A DNA stretch of 64,000 nucleotides from Macrotis lagotis (taxonomy: Eukaryota; Chordata; Mammalia; Peramelemorphia; Peramelidae). The stretch spans positions 260,428,441 through 260,492,440 of the forward strand of contig NC_133666.1 of NCBI RefSeq assembly GCF_037893015.1, given 5' to 3'. The notes below the pieces were generated by a model. That model was not told the origin of the DNA and made no database searches. It worked only from the letters and a program-made list of their open reading frames with translations. This document shows, piece after piece, positions 45,605 through 56,840 of the stretch (within the stretch, counting starts at the first letter, position 1; each line of letters opens with the position of its first letter). Both the position numbers and the translations under genes were made by a program.

Positions 45605-45805
45605 TTATCTGTAAGAAGAAAGGGTTGTACTGGATAGCCTCAAAGGTCCTTTTCAGCTCAGAATCACAGAATCTGAGTCCAATAAGATCTCAGAGAATAG
45701 CTCGTCATCCCTGAATAAGAATCCCTTCCACAACATATCCATTATCCATTAAGGGAGAATCCATTATAGCATATTCCACTTTTGGACAACTCAAAGTATT
45801 CCAAC
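45605..45805 (+). repeat. MIR tail then CR1/L3-like LINE fragment
   Basis: 45605-45660 (CATTATCTGTAAGAAGAAAGG) is MIR-like. 45662-45805 (AATCACAGAATCTGAGTCC, CCCTTCCACAACATATCC, ATTCCACTTTTGGACAACTC) follows the CR1/L3-type consensus. Confidence 0.55.
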
Positions 45806-45894
45806 AACTACCAGCAAGATCAGATTTTTTAAAAAAATAATTAATTCAAAGCACTTTGCACACTTCAAAACATCACTTTACTTATCTAAGTCTT

Positions 45895-46085
45895 GACCTG
45901 GCTTTCAAGACCCTCTGCAATCTGGTACCACTCTTTATTTTTGTGCCTATCTTATCTTATTCCCTGCCACATAATCCACACTTGCTATAATGACGTTCCT
46001 CTTTATTTCTGACTGTAATTTTTAACTAACTTTTAAAACCCAACTCAAATTTTAGCTCCTCTTTGAAGGTTTATATTTCTCCATA
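45895..46085 (+). repeat. L2 LINE fragment
   Basis: GACCTGGCTTTCAAGACCCTC, TGCAATCTGGTACCA, CCAACTCAAATTTTAGCTCC and CTCTTTGAAGG correspond to the end of L2 ORF2 and the start of its 3' UTR. Confidence 0.6.
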
Positions 46086-46369
46086 ATGAAGGTTGAAAAA
46101 AAAACCCAAATGAAACAGCTTTTAAAATATTTCTTCTTTAGCGTTATTTCCATTTCTTCATATAACACATCAGAGACTGAGACTGAGATACTGACAGGTT
46201 CAGAATGACTAATCCACTATTGTTGATGATGAAAATTATTTACTACAGAAATACTAATAGATCTGTTCCATTTTTCATCTATTTGTTGTTGTTCTAGTTT
46301 CATCTGTAAGGTTGCACAATGGTTAGTTTGTGGAACTTGACTTGCTTATTCATGACTTCATTTACAACA

Positions 46370-46765
46370 GGAACATTTCATGGAATTTCTCATTGTCCAC
46401 AGGGAAATCTCTCCTCCAATTATAGTGTTCTGGACACATTTACCACAGGAATGATTGTGGCAAGCATGGGTCTTCTTGCTTTATGCTTCACCTGATTAAT
46501 AACCAAAAGGTTATCCAACAAAGTTATCCTGTTGTTACATTTTCCAAGAAATCTCATGTAATCTTAACATGCACATAGGAGACATCTTGTTGGAGATGGG
46601 TCCCTTAAGGCTACATTTTGTGAGACCAGATCCAATTTTTTTTTATAGTCAACATGTAATAAGCCAATGGGATCTTGGAGTCTGAGTACATTTTTTGGTC
46701 AATTGTGTGCTGTAGAATATCATTTATGAACTCACTCATTCTCTTCTATTTTCAACAAAAAATAC
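46370..46765 (-). repeat. Dispersed repeat related to 24830-25050
   Basis: GGTTATCCAACAAAGTTATC, ACATTTTCCAAGAAATC and TAGGAGACATCTTGTTGG correspond to GGCTATCCAACAAGATTATA, ATTTTTCAAGGATTTG and TGGAAGACATCTTGTTTAC near 24840-24925. It is probably a LINE (RTE?) fragment. The family is not certain. Confidence 0.4.
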
Positions 46766-48173
46766 TTTCAACACATATATAAATTTTCCTCATAAAAATG
46801 TTATAGAGACAATATGCATATGATTCAGCAGTTATTGGTATTTTGATTATCTTTTTATAATAATAGGTCAGGTGGGGTGTGTCCCCCTTAATCATTCAAT
46901 ATTTTCTTCTCTTTGAGATAACTAAAGAATTTTTACTTTTACCTTTAACCCCTTCAGTGCCCTCAAACTTGTATAACCTCCAACATGAACTTCCTTTAGA
47001 ATACACTTGGTTTAGTTCCACTACTCCTTGTCAATCCCTGCTTTCTCATAAACTACATATTTGCTACATTTGTTTTCTTAGAGAATTAGCTGAGGTACCT
47101 AGAAGTGAAGTGAATTACTGAGAGTCACACAGAATTTTAACTCAGTTCATCTTAAAACCAAAATTGGCACCCTCTTCTTGCTACTTCTGGATTGTTTTCA
47201 GTCTTCATGTTGCTGTGTTGCTACATCAAACAATATGCTAGTGGTTTAAATGAACTGGGGGGGGGAATGGATGAGAAAGAGACAGAGAAGATTACCTTGT
47301 TAGGTTGGCACATATTGTGTAAGATGTTGGGAACTAAGGGAATGTGGCTAAACTTTTAGAAATGGCAAATGAAAAGAGAAGCAATTGAAGACTTTGTCCA
47401 TTGACTGAGGGACCCCAATGCTTCCTTACAGTGAAATTTGAGCAATCAAGACTGACCATAGACAAAATTAAGGAGTTCATGGAAGCTTGTTTTTAACTGC
47501 CAACCCCCCCTCCCCCTCCCTCTCACCCCCCCCCCCCACTGCTACCTCCTTTCATCCTTTTTTGTTGCCTTTCTCCCTCCTTCCCAAGAGCCCAATGAGT
47601 TCCTCTATATTGTCAGTGGGGACAAATTCATTCATCCTAAGGTGTTTGGACTTTAATATGCTCTATCCCAGAAGTATTTGCATTGTTAAAGCCATTCTCT
47701 GGAGAAGGAATATAAACCCAAAGTAAAGAATTGATAAAAATGGAATTTCAGTCATTAGGAAAAGAGAATGTTGTTATTGTTGTGTTTAAGAAGAGATTGG
47801 GAGGGCCTTCTAACACCCTTCAAATCATACCACACAAGCATCTAAGAGAGATTTAAATAAAATAGATTTGGCAATAGAAGACTTCAAGACTTCCCTCTAG
47901 GTTTCGGGGACCAATCAAAAAAGCTACTTACTCTGAGGTTATACAGAATCAGATATGAGCAGTGTTAAGATAGAACAGTATTTTTAGTATGTGAACTGAG
48001 GGGCCCTATCTAAAAACAATTCTTCACTGACCTGTCTGAATCTTACTATCAGTTTCTACCTGAGGTTAAAACATTGATACCCCCTCCCAGCTTTAAAAGG
48101 AAAAAAAGAAAAAATCTCTAAGTTTAGTTGGTACTAAAAAATAGTTTATAGTTTTAAGGTGTTTTATAGTTTA
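46766..48173. other. Unclassified intergenic DNA
   Basis: A MIR scrap (minus) lies at 47080-47170. There is a G-run at 47257-47265 and a C-rich tract at 47504-47540. No gene. Confidence 0.4.
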
Positions 48174-48412
48174 CAGGTGGCACAGTAGATAAAGCACCAT
48201 GCCTGGAATCAGAAAAACTGAATTCAGTTCTGAACTGAGACACTTCCTAGCTATGGGATCCTGGACAAGTCTTTTTTTTTTCTGTTTGCCTCAGTTTCCT
48301 CATTTGAAAAATAAGCTAAAAAAGGAATCAGCAAATCACTCCAGTATCTTTGCTAAAAAAGTCCCAAATGGAGTCATAAAGAATTGGATTGAAATGAGAC
48401 AACTGAACAAAG
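48174..48412 (+). repeat. MAR1-type CORE-SINE, full length
   Basis: Head AGGTGGCACAGTAGATAAAGC, CCTGGAATCAGAAAAACTG, CCTCAGTTTCCTCATTTGAAA, AAATCACTCCAGTATCTTTGC, then GGAGTCATAAAGAATTGG and ACAACTGAACAA. Confidence 0.85.
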
Positions 48413-49099
48413 TACTTTATATACATTTCTTATTCAACAATTGTGACAGTTCTGTGAAGCAGGTAGAGCAAATATTTCCAATTTTGCAAAAAAAAAAAGA
48501 AAACTGAGATTCTAAAGGGATAGTAAAACTTAAAAAAAAACCAACCCCTAAAAAACCCTTAGAGACCAGGAAAGGATCTTAGAGAGCCTTCAGTCTGATT
48601 CCCTTTACAAATGAATATAGCAAATATCCACACAACCAAAGTTATTCATGCATGATCCCTCAGAAATCAGAACTGAGATTCAACTGAAGAGCCTCTAATT
48701 CTAAATCTAGTCCTGCTTCCTCCATGGAACTACCTCCACTGATACTACCTTGCCTTAGCAATCATCTAGCAAGACTTGGAGGGAATAGGCATCTGGCTTG
48801 AGAGAGTTTTAGATTTTTGAGGGTGGGACATGATCAGAAGAAGGTAGGCCCAAATGAAGTGCCATGGTGGGGCAGCTAGACAGTCAGATGGGGGCATTGG
48901 TTCCTAGATGGGGGAGGGCGGGCATTGCCAAGGGGGATCCAGAGGGCAGCCCAAGCCTACCTGACTACTTCACAGCTTTGCCTTGGGCCAGCCTTGGAGC
49001 TACCCATGTTTTCTCATTTCCCAGTGTGGAAGTTCTAATACAGCAGTGCCAGTTTGTCTTCCACATTTGGGCTCGGCCCAGAGGCTTTGAGGGTACAGC
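48413..49099. other. Old SINE scraps and unclassified DNA
   Basis: MIR-like pieces occur at 48413-48520 (TGTGAAGCAGGTAGAGC) and 48550-48730. From 48840 the sequence becomes GC-richer with no recognised repeat. Confidence 0.4.
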
Positions 49100-51115
49100 T
49101 GCTTATTTTCGATAGTGGCCTGCCTGCCTGAGAAAGGCAAGCCAGAGACCTGCCAGAACTGATGGATTTCTGTTTGGAGCTTGAGTCACGCAGCGAGAGA
49201 GCAAGGGGTTTGATCCAAGGAGACTTATCGTAAAGTCAGAAGGACTCGGTAAACTCAGCACTAAAACACTACATTCAAGTGCCGCGGCAGCCGCTGTCCT
49301 GGAGCTCTGGGATGGATTTTATAAAGCCCTCTCTTCGATCAGTGTGCGGCTGCTTCGAGGGGGCTTTATCTGACTAAAGAAATAATCATAAATCACAGCA
49401 AAGAGCAGGAGGGCCTGTTCTCTTGGCTCTTGGACACACTCGGCTTTCGTCTTTTCTGCTGGTAGTTTGTCTGGTTCCAAGTTTCCAGCATCGGACTGAG
49501 AATGCAGGGGTCAATCCCCACCCGGCCAGCCGCGGTCAGCAGCAGCCAGCAGCAGCCAGCAGCTCGGGGACATCGCCGAGCCTTCCCGGTGCACATGGAC
49601 AGGAAAGCCTGGCTTTGAACCCCTCACTGCCCTCCTGCTTGGCAGGAAGGGGAGGGAAGGGGAGTGGAGGAGGAAGGAAAAGTCAGCTACTAAAGGAGAT
49701 GGAGGCCCTTCTGCAGCAGGCCCTCCCGCCCCCGAAGGCACCCAGGTGAACTGACTGGCTGGCTTTTTAATATATTTGAAATTAAAGCCAACACGAAAAT
49801 GGCAGGGATGGGGGTAGGGAGGAGGAAGAGCCAGAAATGAATGGTCACTGGTGCACCAGGCTGTTTATCTCTCCCGTTTGTAATACAATAAGAGAGGATC
49901 AGATAAACACAGGCATAACCCCTGCCTCCATTGATAATGTAAAACAGCCCTTGTATCATTTGTCTTTCCTTCAGGCAGGATACAAAAGGCATAAAAATGA
50001 ACAATTCCTGCCTAAACAAAGAAGAGCTTGAAAGCTGGGGGTATGTCAGATGTTTATTCTAGGTCATCATTAAGGGGTTGAGTGGATTTGCCTATAAACA
50101 CAGGTTACCCTAGCAGTGGGGGGAACGGGAGAGACAAAGTGTTTTTTGCAGCAAGCAGACAACCCTTTTAAAGACACAAGGTTTCTTTCCTGCCATGCAC
50201 AGTAAGTTATAGAGATAATGCTTTTTATGGGATATGAAATGTTGTCTCATGAGCGGTGTAAAGCATAATGTGCTGTAGAAACAATGCTTTCTCTCTCTTC
50301 CCCACTTTGTGCATATGTCATTTGTCATTACCCACTGAATGGGAACTTGCCTGGGATGGAAATGAGAGCCGGCAAGGGCCCTCTGACAGATGGACAGGCA
50401 CCTCTCCGATACACTCCAGAAAGATTTCCTTGGGATCCTGGGAGGCCTCATCTGAACAGCCTTCCCTGGAAATAAGGGCGAAAACATCAGGCCCTCCCTT
50501 TCAAGGATGTGGAATCTTTTCAGGTTATCCATTTGGACCCCCTCTCATTCTTTGCCAAGACCTCCATGTATTTATTAATTTATTTGTTTGTTTCCTCTCC
50601 CCGCCCCCCCCCACCACCACTCTCCCCTCCACCCGGGCCAGCCAAAGGCAGCTGAAGAAAAAGCGCCAAGACAAACAGAATGAGAGCCTTGGGGACTCAG
50701 TAATGGGTACAGAGCGAGCAGGCTGTAATCATTCTTTTGATTTGTGCCCAGATATGTTTTCTATTTGCTTTTGCTAAGAATGCACGTTTTCCCCCTGGAT
50801 TGCAGATAATCTGAACCTGGGTAAAACCATTACAAAGTGGCCTTCAAACACCATGTCTGCATTGAAACTGAATGACTGATCAGACACCTAAATGCAATGA
50901 CTAGGAGCTGGGGCAAATTGCATAGATGTGGTAAAAAATCTCAAGGATATTTAAAAGCATCTTGCTTTCTTGGCCTTTCTCTAATTTTGCAGACTATTTT
51001 CATTTTCTTTTGTGTGTGACAGAATTCAGTTTTTTAATTGTGAAATTTAATTTCACCAAAGTGAAATTGTTTTAGCATTCATTATCTTTTAAAAACAAAA
51101 ATAATCATGAAAAGT
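49100..51115. other. GC-richer unique block, best candidate regulatory region
   Basis: Two kilobases carry no recognisable transposon. The block has CpG-containing sequence near 49280-49370, a stem-loop (49321-49369), (CAGCAGC)n at 49536-49564, a polypyrimidine tract (50590-50640) and AT-rich motifs such as GTGAAATTTAATTTCACC near 51040. The longest open frame of the window (50268-50777, 169 codons) is here but shows no domain. It could hold an enhancer or an untranslated or non-coding exon. Confidence 0.4.
49321..49369. other. 13-bp stem-loop in unique sequence
   Basis: ATAAAGCCCTCTC (49321-49333) pairs with GAGGGGGCTTTAT (49357-49369): 12 Watson-Crick pairs and one U-G pair. The 23-nt loop can add CAG/CTG pairing (49340-49342 with 49350-49352). 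A hairpin is clear. That it acts as RNA is inference. Confidence 0.5.
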
Positions 51116-51124
51116 ACAAAAGGA

Positions 51125-51242
51125 TTTCATATCATTGGTCCTGCATTCTAATCTCAATTCTATGATTTATTACTTGTGAAACTTTGGGAAGGTCCCTTAG
51201 CTTGTATATCAAGTTTAATCATCTTTAAATAAAGGATATCCT
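51125..51242 (+). repeat. MIR-family fragment
   Basis: TTGGTCCTGCATTCTAATC, then GTGAAACTTTGGGAAGGTCCC and TTTAATCATCTTTAAATAAAGG. Confidence 0.6.
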
Positions 51243-51271
51243 TCATTTAAAGTATAGACCAAAGGTATTAG

Positions 51272-51425
51272 ACGGAAGCAACTATGTGGCACAATGGATA
51301 AGAATGCTGACCTGGAGTCAGGATTTCTTTTTCCTGAATTCAAATCTGACTTCAGATACTTATTAGTTGTGTGAAAGAGTCACTTAACTCTGTTTGCCTC
51401 AGTTTCCTCATCTGCAAAGTGCCAT
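51272..51425 (+). repeat. CORE-SINE (MAR1/MIR head and core)
   Basis: GAAGCAACTATGTGGCACAATG, GACCTGGAGTCAGGATTTC, CTGAATTCAAATCTGACTTCAG and GCCTCAGTTTCCTCATCTGC. Confidence 0.75.
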
Positions 51426-51596
51426 TGAACACCTGATTAAAAACTAATTGGGAAATATTTAACAAAATAAATAAAAATACAATAGGATATAGATGATGTT
51501 AATAATATGGTTTCCCAAGTCAATATAGGTCTGCAGGGATCCTTATCTGCTCTTTCTGAATTTAACAACACTGAATTTGATGATGTATCTTCCAGC

Positions 51597-51600
51597 TATA

Positions 51601-51657
<57 letters not shown>

Positions 51658-51664
51658 GTATGTA
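51597..51664. repeat. (TA)n microsatellite
   Basis: About 68 bases of TA with three CA interruptions. Confidence 0.95.
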
Positions 51665-52348
51665 TTCCTAATCACTTGGGTTCATCAGTAAGGTTTTACC
51701 CCCTTTCTGGATAGTTGTTTTGAAGCCTTGATCAAAATCTTCTTCAACCATCATTACTTCTCAACTAACTGGTATATTTTCCACAAAGTGGTGGACAAGT
51801 TAAAAAAAAGCAAATGTAGAATGACTGGTTCAACTGCTTCTCTTCCATACACCTGGAAGAAAGAAAAAATCAGAAGTCTCGGCTCATCTTGCTATTAGAA
51901 AATAAAGATGAACTTACCATAGACTGCATGAGGTACTTTTCTTGCAAAAAGAGCTTGACAGCAATCATGCAAAGGAATCCTATACTAAGCTCAAAGTCCC
52001 AGTTTAATGTCAAGTGCTGGTTTTTATTTTAGTTACTCAAGGATCAAAGGAAAATTATTCAATAAAAAAGAACTTAAAGGGGACTTCTGTGCCAGCAAAA
52101 ACCTTAATCAAAAACACTTGTACAAATGCCGCTTCCTTGACCTGACTTTTCATATTTTCTTTCCAGTTCTTAAGCCCATTTGTAATTTTTAAAAAGGTTT
52201 TTCTCTCCATCATCAACCAGCTTTCCTCCTCTCTCCATCCAGAATGTCACAAGTATGACATGACAGTCTGTTGCTAAGGAACTGAATATGATGTCACAGA
52301 TCCAGCATTCCAATGAGAAAGAAAACATTTTCAATGGATTTGTTATTC

Positions 52349-52350
<2 letters not shown>
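51665..52350. other. Unclassified intergenic DNA
   Basis: No gene or repeat recognised. Confidence 0.4.
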
Positions 52351-52398
<48 letters not shown>

Positions 52399-52400
52399 GT
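52351..52400. repeat. (TG)n microsatellite
   Basis: About 24 TG units with two interruptions. Confidence 0.95.
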
Positions 52401-53007
52401 ATGCACATGTGTATGTGTTAAGCTACAATAGGTTAAACAAAAATATATACAGATATTTGATTGTTTTAAATAGAGAGTCTTAGCTTCCCCACTCCCAACC
52501 TTACAAAACCAACTCTTTAATAACCTCTAATTATCTTTCACTCTTGAATCCCCACTCCATTTGAACTTTTCACTTTAGCGTGTTTCATTTTTTAGTACTG
52601 GGAGCCTGGTCTCATCATTGTCGTATTAGAGGTTCACCACATTACAGCCTTTGTCACATTTTCCTTTTAAAGGAGTTAACCACCAACTGCTCCTTGTCTC
52701 TCAATTCTGTCTGCTCAAAAATGAGATGGTGAGATGAAATTCCTCCCACATGCAGTACACCCACTTTAATGTTTTTGCTAAAATCTATTTATCTTAGTCA
52801 CGACCTTGTGAGCATGAATAGAATGTGGCAAACATTTCCCAGTATCAAATATACCTGAGCTTTGAAAAAGTTAAAATAAAGTTGTAATTTCTAGGGAGGA
52901 GCAAATCATCTTTGCTAGAGCTTTTAAGAGAACTTAAAAAAAAAGAACCAAGAAAATTTAAAAATAAATATCATTTTGGAAGTTAATTTTGAAAATTTTT
53001 AAACTTG

Positions 53008-53009
<2 letters not shown>
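52401..53009. other. Unclassified AT-rich DNA
   Basis: No gene or repeat recognised. Confidence 0.4.

Positions 53010-53072
<63 letters not shown>
53010..53072. repeat. (TC)n microsatellite
   Basis: About 31 perfect TC units. Confidence 0.97.
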
Positions 53073-53075
<3 letters not shown>

Positions 53076-53975
53076 CTTTTTCTTTTTTCTGGTGCTTCTT
53101 ATATTAAGAAAGGTCAGGGGAAGTAGTAGGAGTCATCCCACAAATGGTTGCTAGATATACAAAGACTAGAAAAACGTATGCATCATGAATAGAACTGTGA
53201 TGAATACAGAACTAAAAAAGCAATAATTTGTTTCATGTGGCAGATAGCTTAATTACTCATTTAGAAAAATTATAGAAAACCATTATATAAGCTTAGAAAA
53301 AGGAACTTGGTCAAAAGCAAGTAAATTTAAATGGTCAAGTCCTTCTGTGTATGTTCAAATTTTCATGGAAATCTGGCTCCCTCCATCATAGAGGAGATCC
53401 ACTTGGAATATCAGCATGTTTACTTTGTCTGAGCAAGGAGGATGTAAGCTAATGAGTTTTTCGAACATTGCAAAGAAGAATGTTGCATGTGAAAAGGAAA
53501 CTGAATAGTACATGCAAATGAAAGAATGCTTTAGGAACATGGGAAAGTTCATTTTGGTGTGCTGGGAAAAATCCAAACAAAATAGGGTTTAGAAAGAGGT
53601 GGTGTGGTTAAAAGAAGTTCATTTGAGTTAGGGCGTTACTATAAATATCGAATTTGACCCTGATTGGCCATGAATGATTCAAGCACAAGTGAACAGCAAA
53701 CAAATTCACAATATGCAATATTGTACTGTATTTTTTTGTGCCAAAAGGAATTTCTTTGTGTACTTCAGTTATTTTCTTATTAGTCCAGCAAGAAATCCTG
53801 ATTCCAGGTCCACAAAAATCTTCAAGTCTCCACCTAAGTTTAAAAAACAGGAAGCACTTCTGGGCTGGGCTTTTCAAGCATGTTTAATACTATCTTGAGA
53901 AAAGAGTCAGGAAATTAGAATTATTTAGCTTTAATAAAAGAAGGTTAAAGAAGTCATGGGCAATCATTCTTATCA
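53073..53975. other. Unclassified intergenic DNA
   Basis: No repeat is recognised and no open frame exceeds 89 codons. Confidence 0.4.
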
Positions 53976-54225
53976 ATAGCCAATATTTTTTGAGTACTCA
54001 CTGTATGCCCTACCATAGGGCATGGTAGATATTGGGAATACAAATACATAAAATGCCTTCAAGACATTTCCAATTTGCTCAAGCAATAAACATTTTAAGC
54101 ATATTAAAAGTGGGACAGTGTGCTAAAGGTTGATGATACAAAGAAAGACCAGAGACAGTCTGGGTTTTAAAGGAGCTCATGATCTAATAGGGTAGACAAC
54201 ATTCAAACAACTATGTACAAACAAG

Positions 54226-54272
<47 letters not shown>

Positions 54273-54375
54273 AAGTGGGGCTTTCAATAGACAGACAGCA
54301 TAGTATTGAGGAAGAATGTGAAAGATTTCTCTTATAAAGTAAGATATTAGCTGGACCTTGAAAGAAGCCAAGATG
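53976..54375 (+). repeat. Ancient long mammalian repeat with (TA)n expansion
   Basis: GAGTACTCACTGTATGCCC, GATATTGGGAATACAAATACA, AAGGAGCTCATGATCTAATAGG, AACTATGTACAAACAAG, (TA)n at 54226-54269, then GCTGGACCTTGAAAGAAGCC. It is the same family as 5822-6190. Confidence 0.65.
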
Positions 54376-54760
54376 AGGATGTTTATCAATTGGGAAATTG
54401 TGATGGAATATTATTGCACTGGAAGAAATGATGAGCTGGTTAATTTTAGAAAAAACAAGGAAAGATTTGTATGAAATAATGAAAAGTGAAAGAACTTTGT
54501 ATACAGTAACAGCAATATTGTTCAAACAGCTAAGTTATTCTGACTACTATAAATACTCAATCTATAAAGGATGCATGAAAGAAGATGTTATCCACCTCCA
54601 AAGAAAGAACTGATAAATAGAAGCACACCATTTTACAAATATTTATAAATCTACATCAAATGGTGGCCTCCTCTCATACAGTGTGGGGAGAGAGAGGAAT
54701 GGAAACAGTTTAGAACTTAAAATGTAACAAAAATATTTAAAATTAAGTTTTAAAAGGAAA
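54376..54760 (+). repeat. L1 3' end (ORF2 C-terminus and 3' UTR)
   Basis: The start reads, in one frame, INWEIVMEYYCTGRNDELV, matching the L1 ORF2 C-terminal pattern (W..MEYY.AIKNDEF). Then come ACTTTGTATACAGTAACAGC, GATGTTATCCACCTCC and AAAGAACTGATAAATAG. It ends in an A-rich tail near 54770. It is 5'-truncated, as usual for L1. Confidence 0.75.
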
Positions 54761-54770
54761 GAAAGAAAGA

Positions 54771-55462
54771 AAATAGCCAGATGGCCAGGAGACAATGATA
54801 AGACATATTCATTCATTCATCATTAAATGTTATTGTTTTTCATTTCAATACTTTCATTTAATGCCTTGAGATCTTTTATTTCATTTATATATATGTTACC
54901 TCAGCTGAAACAGATCACTGCCCTCTGTCCCTCAGGAGATGGCTAAATAGATTCTGTGGGCAAAATATTCATTACCTGGTGGCTAGTCTTCTGTTGATGA
55001 GTCTTTTCAAAGTTACTAAATTGATCCCCAGAGGACAGACACTTAGGGCATTGCCAGAACCATCTTCCAAATCTTTCCAACTTGGTACTATCTACCAAGC
55101 TGAGATTCACCAGCCTTTGAGAACTGAGGATGCCTCCATGCCACAGTCATATCCAACATTGGTGGAGAGCTTGCAACAACATAAGAATAGCTATTAAGGG
55201 TATATACCAGGGCATAGGAAGGGGAAGTCACTGCAGTCTGGCAGGGGAGGGAGTCAGTGAGGAGGCATCAAGGCACAAGGTACATTTGACCCAGCTGAGC
55301 AGAACTAAGATGGGAGGAAAAAAGCTAAGTTACTCTAAGCAGGAGTAACTCAACAAGGAGGTAAATGTCACAGCAGAACTACCAGTTTGAGATGGTTCCT
55401 TTGGAAGTGTTAAAATGAGAGAGGTAGATAGTGGATATTTTGTGAAGGACTGTGAATGGCTG
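54771..55462. other. Unclassified intergenic DNA
   Basis: No gene or clear repeat. Short overlapping frames only. Confidence 0.4.
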
Positions 55463-55617
55463 TAACATGGTATAGTGGACAGTGCTGAATAGTCAGGAAG
55501 ATATGGATTTGGAGCCCACCTAGAATTTGCTAAGCTGTGGGAAAGTAATCTCAAGTCCTCTGGATGGGCCTCCATTCCCTTATAAAATGGAGGGTGACAT
55601 GGGTTTAGATATGCTAA
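55463..55617 (+). repeat. MIR-family SINE
   Basis: ATGGTATAGTGGACAGTGCTG, GGCCTCCATTCCCTTATAAAATGG. Confidence 0.55.
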
Positions 55618-55714
55618 CATCTCTTCTATTTTTAAACTTAAGAGCCTATGTTTGTTTGTTTTTTTTGCCTATGTTTTTAAAAGAACAAGGACTTCTTCTT
55701 GCTATTGAATCTTA

Positions 55715-56125
55715 AGACATATGGCACTGTAGATAGTGCTCTGGACCTGGAATCAAGGTCTGAGTTCAAATTTTACCACAGAGACATCCTAGTTATGTAA
55801 GTCACTTAGCTTCTGTCTCCCTTAGTTTCCTCAACAATAGAATGAGGATAATAATAATAGAACCTATCTCCCAGGGTTATTGTGAGGATCAAATGAGATA
55901 ATATTTGTAAAATGATTAGCACAGGGGCAGCTAGGTGGCGCAGTGGATAGAGCACTGGCCCTGGAGTCAGGAGCACCTGAGTTTAAATGCAGCCTCAGAC
56001 ACTTAATAATTACCTAGCTGTGTGGCTATGGACAAGCCACTTAACCACATTGCCTTGCAAAACAACAAACAAAAGAAAATGCTTTGCACTTAGTAGATAT
56101 TTAATAAATTTTTGTTTCCTTTCTT
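55715..56125 (+). repeat. MIR/THER-type SINE split by a younger SINE
   Basis: ATATGGCACTGTAGATAGTGC, CTGGACCTGGAATCAAGG, TTAGTTTCCTCAACAATAGAATG, GGGTTATTGTGAGGATCAAATG run to 55922. The tail CACTTAGTAGATATTTAATAAA resumes after 56076. Confidence 0.8.
55923..56075 (+). repeat. Poly(A) tRNA-derived SINE, nested
   Basis: It starts GGGGCAGCTAGGTGGCGCAG, the least diverged head in the window, and ends GCCTTGCAAAACAACAAACA. The flanks AAAATGATTAGCAC (55909-55922) and AAAATGCTTTGCAC (56076-56089) match at 11 of 14, a decayed TSD. Confidence 0.9.
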
Positions 56126-56204
56126 TTTTCCCCCTCTAGTGGAACTGGAACAGATTAATCCCCTCCATATAAAAAAAACACCTTTTTAAAAAATCTATCT
56201 ATAT

Positions 56205-56395
56205 ATTTATCTCCTTCTAAATTGAGCTTTTCCTGATACCCAAGCCCCTCATGGAACTTCTTTATATTATTTTGTCTATGTATCTTTTTGTATATCAGCC
56301 TTCCCCAAACATAAGCTCCTTGAAGGCCAGGACTATCATTTTTATCTTCATAATCTAAGGACCTATCACAGGACCTTGTACTTTTTATTCAACCA
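56205..56395 (+). repeat. L2 LINE 3' region
   Basis: GAGCTTTTCCTGATACCCAAGC, ATAAGCTCCTTGAAGGCCAGG, GGACCTATCACAGGACCTTG. Confidence 0.7.
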
Positions 56396-56519
56396 TACCT
56401 TTGATTTCATCAGCTACACTGTAAGAACTCTCTCCTGATCTGTAAATTATGATCTTAGAGAATATCTGAGGCATTGACAATGGTAGGAAGAACTTGAGCC
56501 TAGGGCTTCTTACATTAAC

Positions 56520-56840
56520 ATTTGCCCTCTAACCTCTCATCTTGCACATAGTAGGTGCCTTAATAAATGTAGGGGGCAGCTAGGTGGCACAGTGGATAGA
56601 ATACTGGATCTGGAGTCTGGAAGGCTCCTTTTCCCTTAGCAATTGCATGATCCAATACAAGTCACTTAACCCTATTAACCTCAGTTTCCTCTTTGGTAAA
56701 ATGATCTGGAGAAGAATATGGCAAACCACTCCAGTATCCTTGGCAAGAAAACCTCAAATGGGGTCATAAAGAGTGGGACATGATTGAAAAATGTTTAAAT
56801 AAACAATAATAATAATAATAAATGTTTGTTGCTTTGAGAT
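56520..56840 (+). repeat. L2 tail split by MAR1 SINE
   Basis: CTTGCACATAGTAGGTGCCTT and TAATAAATGT end at 56570. TAATAAATGTTTGTTGC resumes at 56816. The insertion is listed separately. Confidence 0.75.
56571..56815 (+). repeat. MAR1-type CORE-SINE with TSD
   Basis: Head GGGGGCAGCTAGGTGGCACAG, CTCAGTTTCCTCTTTGGTAAA, GGCAAACCACTCCAGTATCC, GGGTCATAAAGAGTGGGACA, tail of AAT units. A 10-bp TSD, TAATAAATGT, is at 56561-56570 and 56816-56825. Direct evidence that this RTE-type SINE also leaves duplications. Confidence 0.9.
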
